Shown here: piece after piece, positions 26,598-34,427 of the stretch
Numbering within the stretch: position 1 is the first letter of the stretch
Layout: every line of letters begins with the position of its first letter
Assembly (NCBI GenBank): GCA_012728095.1
Contig: JAAYFU010000076.1
Location: 1 to 34,427, forward strand
DNA: 34,427 bases
Source of the DNA: Clostridiaceae bacterium
GTDB taxonomy: Bacteria; Bacillota; Clostridia; DSM-8532
Direction: 5' to 3'
Position numbers and translations under genes: made by a program
The notes under the pieces: model-generated
Told to the model about the DNA's origin: nothing
The model's database searches: none
The model's input: only the letters and a program-made list of their open reading frames with translations

Positions 26598-27473
26598 ATG
26601 CTTAGAAGTATGACCGGCTTTGGCCATTGTGAATATACCGAAAACGATATCAGTTTTACAATTGAGATAAAAACCGTAAATCATCGATATATCGATATCT
26701 TTCTAAAAATGCCGAAACAACTTTCAGCCTTTGAAGATATGATTCGTTCTCTTGTTTCGGCAAAAATTCAAAGAGGAAAGATTGATATCTACATAACTTA
26801 CGATAATAAATCCTCTGATTTTCAAGAGGTAATACTTGACGAAGGACTTGCTAAAGCTTATTATGATGCATTGAGAAAAATTTCAGACGAGCTTGGTCTA
26901 AGAGATGATATATCGGCGACATCCCTGGCTCGTTTTCCCGATATCCTGAGAGTTGAGAAACAGGAGAATAACGAAGAAGTCGGTAAAGTATTGGAGAAGG
27001 CCTTTAACATTGCTCTTGATGAGCTTGTGCAAATGCGGACCCGTGAAGGGGAGAAACTTAAGGAAAGCCTTCTGGCAAACCTGTCGAATATAGAGGATTA
27101 TATCGAAAAAATTAAGGAAAAAGCGCCTCTTGTAGTAAAAGAATACAAGGAAAAACTTGAAATGAGGCTTAACGAGCTGATTGACATACAGAGGGTTGAT
27201 CCGATTCGGATCGCTACCGAGGTTGCCCTGTTTGCCGATAAATGCAGTATTGATGAAGAGCTTGTCAGATTAAAGAGTCATATAATCCAAATGAGAGAAA
27301 TGCTGGAGGCCGGCAGCCCTGTTGGTAAAAAGGCTGATTTTCTTATCCAGGAAATGAACAGGGAAGTAAACACTATAGGTTCAAAAGCCGGCAATATCGA
27401 TATTACACGCAATGTGGTGGAGCTTAAGAGCGAAATTGAGAAGCTAAGGGAGCAAATACAGAATATTGAATAA
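26598..27473 (+). CDS. yicC: YicC family endoribonuclease
   Basis: The 291-residue protein starts MLRSMTGFGHCEY, the family's invariant opening, and continues with EIKTVNHRYIDIFLKMP. The C-terminal DUF1732 part has VDPIRIATEVALFADKCSIDEELVRLKSH and ADFLIQEMNREVNTIGSKA. YicC proteins form toroidal oligomers and cleave RNA in E. coli. AAGGAG stands 12 bases before ATG 26598; an ATG at 26589 is closed after one codon. The order yicC-remA-gmk-rpoZ is conserved in Firmicutes. Confidence 0.94.
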   Translation: MLRSMTGFGHCEYTENDISFTIEIKTVNHRYIDIFLKMPKQLSAFEDMIRSLVSAKIQRGKIDIYITYDNKSSDFQEVILDEGLAKAYYDALRKISDELGLRDDISATSLARFPDILRVEKQENNEEVGKVLEKAFNIALDELVQMRTREGEKLKESLLANLSNIEDYIEKIKEKAPLVVKEYKEKLEMRLNELIDIQRVDPIRIATEVALFADKCSIDEELVRLKSHIIQMREMLEAGSPVGKKADFLIQEMNREVNTIGSKAGNIDITRNVVELKSEIEKLREQIQNIE

Positions 27474-27494
27474 TTAATGAAGGAGGGGGCGCTA

Positions 27495-27791
27495 ATGAAA
27501 CTAATAAATGTTGGATTCGGGAATATGGTTTCAGCAAATAAAATACTTGCTATCGTTAGTCCTGAATCAGCGCCTATAAAGCGAATTATTCAAGAAGGAA
27601 GAGAACGGGGAGTATTAATAGATGCCACCTATGGCAGAAGAACACGTGCCGTTATCATTACTGACAGCGATCACGTTATTTTATCTGCCCTTCAACCTGA
27701 AACAGTCGCAAGCAGGATGCAGGGTATTGACGATAACTCGACAGGCGAGACCCCGAAAAAGATAAAGCCCGAACGGGAGGCAGATATATGA
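27495..27791 (+). CDS. remA: RemA family extracellular matrix regulator (DUF370)
   Basis: A 98-residue DNA-binding protein that forms ring-like oligomers and, in Bacillus subtilis, activates matrix operons and osmoprotection genes. Family sequence: [35 protein letters not shown] and [20 protein letters not shown] 27495, eight bases after AGGAGGGGG, gives the usual start; an in-frame start at 27477 is upstream of that site. It overlaps gmk by four bases (ATGA). The C-terminal tail (about 20 charged residues) is longer than in B. subtilis. Confidence 0.93.
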   Translation: MKLINVGFGNMVSANKILAIVSPESAPIKRIIQEGRERGVLIDATYGRRTRAVIITDSDHVILSALQPETVASRMQGIDDNSTGETPKKIKPEREADI

Positions 27792-28393
27792 ATCCGGGAT
27801 TACTTGTCGTAATATCCGGACCAGCGGGTGTAGGCAAGGGTACTATAGTGCGGAAGATGCTGGAAAAAGATCCAAGGTTCGTTTTATCGGTTTCAGCAAC
27901 ATCCCGGAGTCCAAGACCAAACGAAAGTGAAGGCAAAAGCTACTATTATAAAACCAGAGAACAATTTGAAGAAATGATAAAAAATAATGAATTAATCGAA
28001 TGGGTGGAATACTGTGGAAATTACTACGGGACTCCCAGGGATTTCGTTTGCGATGAGATAAAAAAAGGGAATGTGGTCATATTGGAAATAGAAGTTGACG
28101 GTGCGCTTAACGTTAAACGCCTATTCCCTGATTGCGTTCTCTGTTTTGTTATACCGCCGGATTTTGAAGAGCTTGAGAAAAGACTCAGGGGAAGAGGAAC
28201 AGACACCGAGGAGGCCATAACACGAAGACTTGCAAGGGCAAAAGAAGAATTCAAATATTTAGAGGAATATGATTACTTAATTTTGAATGATTGTATTGAT
28301 AATGCGACAGAAAGGTTTTTCAGCATAATACAGGCTGAGCAGATGCGAACAAAAAGAAATCAGTCCTTGATAAATAGATTTAAGAATATTTAA
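27788..28393 (+). CDS. gmk: Guanylate kinase
   Basis: A 201-residue enzyme that phosphorylates GMP to GDP with ATP. P-loop [12 protein letters not shown] (10-21), GMP-binding [21 protein letters not shown], and [15 protein letters not shown] are present, as are the lid arginines [17 protein letters not shown]. The normal P-loop GPSGVGKGT has an alanine in place of serine, a common variation. It overlaps remA by four bases with GGGAGG as ribosome binding site. It takes the purine pathway's GMP product onward. Confidence 0.95.
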   Translation: MNPGLLVVISGPAGVGKGTIVRKMLEKDPRFVLSVSATSRSPRPNESEGKSYYYKTREQFEEMIKNNELIEWVEYCGNYYGTPRDFVCDEIKKGNVVILEIEVDGALNVKRLFPDCVLCFVIPPDFEELEKRLRGRGTDTEEAITRRLARAKEEFKYLEEYDYLILNDCIDNATERFFSIIQAEQMRTKRNQSLINRFKNI

Positions 28394-28405
28394 GGAGTTG
28401 ATATA

Positions 28406-28663
28406 ATGATTTATCCGCCTATGTCTTCTTTACTTGAAAAGGTAGACAGTCGGTATACGCTGGCGATTTTAGTGGCGAAACGCGCCCGCATGCTGACAAA
28501 CGGGGCGCAAAGGCTTACAGATACAGCGACTGACAAAGATGTAACCATTGCCATTAATGAAATAAACGAGGGTAAAATTACTTATCACCGCATCAAAAGA
28601 CAGCCGCCAACCCATGACAATATGGTTGAGACTTCAATTAACAGTACCGAAGATCAAATTTGA
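28406..28663 (+). CDS. rpoZ: DNA-directed RNA polymerase omega subunit
   Basis: An 85-residue omega subunit: MIYPPMSSLLEKVDSRYTLA, VAKRARMLTNGAQ and DVTIAINEINEGKITY fit the family, which helps beta-prime fold and assemble. It follows gmk by 12 bases with AAGGAGTTG upstream. In many Firmicutes coaBC and priA come next; here they are absent. Confidence 0.94.
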   Translation: MIYPPMSSLLEKVDSRYTLAILVAKRARMLTNGAQRLTDTATDKDVTIAINEINEGKITYHRIKRQPPTHDNMVETSINSTEDQI

Positions 28664-28696
28664 AAAATTAATAGTAACACGCAGGAGGATTAATAA

Positions 28697-30085
28697 ATGC
28701 AGTTCGAAAAAACCATGGACAAGGTGGTCGCGCTGTGTAAAAACCGCGGCTTTATTTTTCAGGGATCAGAAATATATGACGGGCTTGCTAACACCTGGGA
28801 TTATGGCCCGTTGGGTGTTGAGTTCAAAAATAACATAAAGAGAGCCTGGTGGAAAAAGTTTATCCAGGAAAGCCCCTATAATGTGGGGGTTGACTGCGCT
28901 ATCCTGATGAATCCGCAGGTATGGGTTGCTTCGGGACATGTAGCCGGTTTTTCAGATCCTCTTATTGATTGCAGGCAATGTAAAACAAGACACAGGGCAG
29001 ATAAACTTATAGAGGATTTTAACAAGGAAAATAATATTGAAATGATTGTGGACGGTTTATCGAATGCTGAAATGACAGCTTATATAAAAGAAAAGAATAT
29101 TCCGTGCCCCAATTGCGGCGGGCATGATTTCACCGATATAAGAAAATTTAATCTCATGTTTAAGACTTTCCAGGGTGTTACAGAGGATTCAAAAAGTGAA
29201 ATATATCTTCGGCCTGAAACTGCTCAGGGCATATTTGTCAATTTCAAGAATGTGCAGAGAACTACCCGTAAAAAGATACCTTTTGGTATAGGCCAAATAG
29301 GTAAATCATTCAGAAATGAAATTACTCCCGGTAACTTTACGTTCAGGACAAGAGAATTCGAGCAAATGGAACTGGAGTTTTTCTGTGAACCGGGAACCGA
29401 TTTAGAGTGGTTCAATTACTGGAAGGATTTTTGCAAGAATTGGCTTTTAAGTCTTGGTATGAAAGAAGAAAATATCAGGATGCGTGATCATTCCAAGGAA
29501 GAATTGTCTCATTACAGCAATGCCACTACCGACATAGAATATAAATTTCCTTTCGGATGGGGCGAGCTTTGGGGAATCGCCGATCGTACCGATTTTGACT
29601 TAAAGCAGCATATGGAACATTCAAAAGAGGATTTGTCATATTTTGACCCTGTAAAAAATGAAAAATACATCCCATATTGCGTTGAGCCGTCATTAGGAGC
29701 AGATCGTGTGGCATTGGCCTTTTTGTGTGATGCCTATGATGAGGAAGAAATCGGTGAAGGAGACGTAAGAACCGTATTAAGGCTTCACCCGTATCTTGCG
29801 CCTGTGAAAGTTGCGGTTCTGCCACTGTCAAAGAAGCTCTCCGATGAAGCTTTCAAGATTTATGAGTCCCTCTGTAAGGACTTTGTGTGTGAATTTGATG
29901 AAACTGGTTCAATCGGGAAGAGATATAGAAGGCAGGATGAGATAGGAACACCTTATTGTGTAACTTTTGATTTCGACTCTTTAGAAGATGATTGCGTAAC
30001 CATACGAGAACGTGATACAATGCAACAGGTAAGAATACCAATTAAGGAATTAAATGAGTATTTTAAGGAAAAGATAGTCTTCTAG
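28697..30085 (+). CDS. glyQS: Glycine--tRNA ligase (dimeric, eukaryote/archaeal type)
   Basis: A 462-residue class II synthetase of the alpha2 type, distinct from the alpha2beta2 GlyQ/GlyS enzyme. Motifs: [22 protein letters not shown] at the N-terminus, zinc ligands CRQCKTRH and CPNCGGHDF, motif 2 [22 protein letters not shown], motif 3 in [15 protein letters not shown], and the anticodon domain with [18 protein letters not shown] precedes ATG 28697. The 33-base gap after rpoZ leaves no room for a T-box leader, so it is transcribed from upstream. Confidence 0.95.
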   Translation: MQFEKTMDKVVALCKNRGFIFQGSEIYDGLANTWDYGPLGVEFKNNIKRAWWKKFIQESPYNVGVDCAILMNPQVWVASGHVAGFSDPLIDCRQCKTRHRADKLIEDFNKENNIEMIVDGLSNAEMTAYIKEKNIPCPNCGGHDFTDIRKFNLMFKTFQGVTEDSKSEIYLRPETAQGIFVNFKNVQRTTRKKIPFGIGQIGKSFRNEITPGNFTFRTREFEQMELEFFCEPGTDLEWFNYWKDFCKNWLLSLGMKEENIRMRDHSKEELSHYSNATTDIEYKFPFGWGELWGIADRTDFDLKQHMEHSKEDLSYFDPVKNEKYIPYCVEPSLGADRVALAFLCDAYDEEEIGEGDVRTVLRLHPYLAPVKVAVLPLSKKLSDEAFKIYESLCKDFVCEFDETGSIGKRYRRQDEIGTPYCVTFDFDSLEDDCVTIRERDTMQQVRIPIKELNEYFKEKIVF

Positions 30086-30135
30086 CAAAACATGGCATGA
30101 AATGCTGTATTAAATATGATCAGGAGGTAGAATGG

Positions 30136-32766
<2,631 letters not shown>

Positions 32767-32793
32767 AAAATCATAAATCATGAACTTAAGCTA

Positions 32794-32840
32794 AACAGGA
32801 CATATCGCCCGGTATTACCGGCGGATATGTCCTGTTTTGT
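32794..32840 (+). terminator. Rho-independent terminator after ppdK
   Basis: ACAGGACATATC (32795-32806) pairs perfectly with GATATGTCCTGT (32824-32835), and inside this arm CCGG-TATTA-CCGG forms a second stem. TTTTGTTG follows. Confidence 0.9.
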
Positions 32841-32881
32841 TGTCACCGAAAAGTACTGTTATTTCTTTTTTAAAATTTATA

Positions 32882-32925
32882 TTGACATTACTGTTATTAC
32901 TGTATATACTGTATATAAACAGTAA
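32882..32925 (+). promoter_or_regulatory. Promoter with repeated operator sites for the GntR/ABC operon
   Basis: TTGACA (32882-32887) and TATACT (32905-32910) are 17 bases apart. Overlapping them are three 9-bp tandem units, TACTGTTAT (32889-32897), TACTGTATA (32898-32906) and TACTGTATA (32907-32915), followed by the inverse ACAGTA (32919-32924). The last copy and its inverse form a dyad (TACTGT, six bases, ACAGTA) at the -10, a good candidate site for the YtrA-type repressor encoded directly downstream. Confidence 0.75.
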
Positions 32926-32944
32926 TAAAAAGGAAGTGATATTA

Positions 32945-33319
32945 CTGGATATTATTATAAGAAATTCAAGCAATCAGCCAATATATAATCAGATTTATAC
33001 ACAGATAAAAAACCAGATAATATCGGGAAAGCTCAAGGAAGGCGAAGCGTTGCCTTCCATCAGGAATCTTGCAAAAGATTTAAGAATAAGTGTAATTACG
33101 ACAAAAAGGGCTTATGACGAACTTGAAAGGGATGGTTTCATTTATACTGTCCCTGCTAAAGGCTGTTTTGTTGCCGAAAAGAATTTTGAGCTGATACGTG
33201 AGGAAAATCTTAAGAAAATCGAGGATTATATGCAAAAAATATCCGAGTTAGCAGCATTGTGCAATATAAGCAATGAAGAGCTAATGGAAATGTTTGAGAT
33301 AATAATAAAAGGAGAATGA
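32945..33319 (+). CDS. YtrA-subfamily GntR transcriptional regulator
   Basis: A 124-residue repressor. An N-terminal winged helix (IIIRNSSNQPIYNQIYTQIKNQI, then LPSIRNLAKDLRISVITTKRAYDELERDGFI) is followed by the short two-helix C-terminus of YtrA-type GntR proteins, which usually repress neighbouring ABC exporter genes. The reading frame extends upstream but there is no ATG, GTG or TTG at a sensible distance. CTG 32945, after AAGGAAGTGAT, gives the exact family start (M)DIIIRNSS, so CTG is the likely initiator. A GTG at 32936 would lie inside the ribosome binding site. It ends just before the ABC ATPase gene. Confidence 0.85.
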   Translation: MDIIIRNSSNQPIYNQIYTQIKNQIISGKLKEGEALPSIRNLAKDLRISVITTKRAYDELERDGFIYTVPAKGCFVAEKNFELIREENLKKIEDYMQKISELAALCNISNEELMEMFEIIIKGE

Positions 33320-33324
33320 AGTAC

Positions 33325-34167
33325 ATGAATGCCCTGGTAATAAAGAATCTTACGAAGACTTACAAAGGATTTAAGTTGGATAATATCAGTTTAACTTTGC
33401 CAAAAGGATGTATTATGGGTTTAATAGGTGAAAACGGCGCAGGGAAAACCACAACTATTAAACTGATACTAGATACTATCAAGAGGGACAGCGGTAGCAT
33501 TGAAGTTCTTGGAAAGGATAATCATATAAACTTTAAAGAAAGAAAAGAATATATAGGTGTTGTGCTGGACCAGGCTTACTTTCCCGATAGTTTCACTGTA
33601 AAACATGTTAATCTCGTGATGAAAAACACCTATAAGAGGTGGAACCAGGATCTGTTTTATGAATATGTCAAAAAATTATCTCTGCCAGAGAATAAGGCAT
33701 TCAAGGATTTCTCAAGAGGCATGAAGATGAAGCTGGCTATTTGCGTGGCGCTGTCACATGAAGCGAAGCTATTGATACTGGACGAAGCTACCAGCGGACT
33801 TGACCCCATTGCCCGGGATGAATTATTAATTATTCTTTATGACTTTACAAGGCATGAAGATAATTCCATACTGATTTCTTCACATATTGTAAGCGACCTG
33901 GAAAAATTGTGCGATTATATTGCATTTCTTCATAAAGGCAGGCTTTTGTTCTGTGAAGAAAAGGATAAATTACTTGAAAAGTATGGGATATTAAGATGCA
34001 GCGCCGCTGATTTTGAGGCAATTGATCCTAAGGCGGTTCATGGTGTAAGAAAAAATAATTACAGTATTGAAGCGCTGGTTGAAACTTCAATGATTCCTTC
34101 ATCAATGCCTGTCGACAGGGCAAGCATTGAAGATATAATCGTTTTTATTGCCAGGGAGGGTATATAA
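33325..34167 (+). CDS. ABC transporter ATP-binding protein
   Basis: A 280-residue ABC ATPase. Walker A GENGAGKTT (35-43), an ABC signature in divergent form (DFSRGMKMKLAI) usual for this subgroup, Walker B LLILDEATSGLDP, and the H-loop ILISSHIVSDLE. The C-terminal 60 residues are unlike other domains. With the next gene it should form an exporter of the YtrB/BcrA type; the substrate is unknown (antibiotics or peptides are typical). Two ATGs are possible; 33325 has the better distance from AAAGGAG than 33316. It is the second gene of the GntR operon. Confidence 0.9.
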   Translation: MNALVIKNLTKTYKGFKLDNISLTLPKGCIMGLIGENGAGKTTTIKLILDTIKRDSGSIEVLGKDNHINFKERKEYIGVVLDQAYFPDSFTVKHVNLVMKNTYKRWNQDLFYEYVKKLSLPENKAFKDFSRGMKMKLAICVALSHEAKLLILDEATSGLDPIARDELLIILYDFTRHEDNSILISSHIVSDLEKLCDYIAFLHKGRLLFCEEKDKLLEKYGILRCSAADFEAIDPKAVHGVRKNNYSIEALVETSMIPSSMPVDRASIEDIIVFIAREGI

Positions 34168-34169
34168 AG

Positions 34170-34427
34170 ATGAAAGCGCTTTTGATTAAAGAATGGCTCG
34201 TTATATGGAACCAGGGTAAGTTTATGATTCTCTTGGCTTTAGCATATTGTATTATGGCCATTACCGGAAGCGGGTACTTTTTTGCGGGTTTTTCAGTGAT
34301 TTTTATGTCCATGTTGCCGATTAGCGGAATGGGATGGGATGAAAAAAGCAAATGGGATCATTATGCTTTGACCATGCCTTATACAAGAAAAGATATTGTT
34401 TTAAGCAAATACGTGTTTTCCATAATA
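34170..34427 (+). CDS. ABC-2 type permease, 3' end outside window
   Basis: The first 86 codons of a membrane protein start at ATG 34170, two bases after the ATPase stop, with GGGAGGG upstream. The sequence MKALLIKEWLVIWNQGKF, two hydrophobic segments, then GWDEKSKWDHYALTMPYTRK is the usual opening of small ABC-2 permeases (ABC2_membrane_5-like) paired with YtrA regulators. The gene runs off the end of the window. Confidence 0.85.
   Translation, partial: MKALLIKEWLVIWNQGKFMILLALAYCIMAITGSGYFFAGFSVIFMSMLPISGMGWDEKSKWDHYALTMPYTRKDIVLSKYVFSII

Noticed and set aside
28664..28696. T-box leader for glyQS
   Set aside because: The gap is only 33 bases and holds just a ribosome binding site.

Overview
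The window looks like the chromosome of an anaerobic, low-to-medium G+C Firmicute of class Clostridia, probably in or near the Acetivibrio/Ruminiclostridium (cluster III) group. This rests on the gene content and order: CIRCE-hrcA-grpE-dnaK-dnaJ-prmA-rsmE, yicC-remA-gmk-rpoZ, a Fe-S type PurF, pyruvate phosphate dikinase, a DUF1540 protein and CheX. The genus is an inference. Almost every gene lies on the + strand; only one ZIP transporter is on the - strand.

Layout. Positions 1-290 hold the 3' end of an rRNA operon (5S rRNA, tRNA-Asn, two terminators). Positions 465-1413 hold a lipoprotein gene broken by two single-base frameshifts in homopolymers. It is followed by a DUF4015 lipoprotein, a DUF362-ferredoxin protein, CheX, TrmL, a divergent phosphofructokinase and a DUF2156 protein. 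Positions 7529-12665 hold a purine cluster, purE-purF-purM-purN-purD, trailed by a 53-residue DUF1540 protein. An AEC-family carrier and a ZIP metal transporter then converge. Positions 14895-26559 follow the classic lepA-hemW-hrcA-grpE-dnaK-dnaJ-prmA-rsmE order, with a nested inverted-repeat element after lepA, a CheA-like gene inserted before the CIRCE operator, and a receiver-only CheY overlapping the end of rsmE. Positions 26598-32766 hold yicC-remA-gmk-rpoZ, then glyQS and ppdK. The window ends in a YtrA-type GntR regulator with an ABC ATPase and a truncated permease.

How the genes work together. Most are housekeeping: de novo purine synthesis, HrcA-controlled chaperones, translation factors and rRNA/tRNA/ribosomal-protein methylation, GMP phosphorylation, the RNA polymerase omega subunit and PPi-linked glycolysis. 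Two threads stand out. First, three chemotaxis-type proteins lie apart among housekeeping genes: CheX with its ExxN phosphatase motif, a CheA-like protein with an intact phosphotransfer histidine but a ruined ATPase domain, and CheY with an intact phospho-acceptor. The CheA-like protein also carries two 24-residue repeats that resemble the c-di-GMP-binding MshEN motif. Together they could form a phosphotransfer or c-di-GMP-linked signalling module not based on a normal CheA kinase. Second, several regulatory leaders carry short tandem duplications: the pfk leader (10-bp and 14-bp perfect duplications that create a -10 box and double the ribosome binding site) and the ytrA operator (three 9-bp repeats across the promoter).

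No CRISPR array, transposase, prophage, T-box or purine riboswitch was seen. No gene-free stretch exceeds 300 bases; the longest are 12666-12915 (AT-rich, with a terminator and a possible promoter), 1414-1650 (with a terminator) and 16707-16937 (the repeat element).
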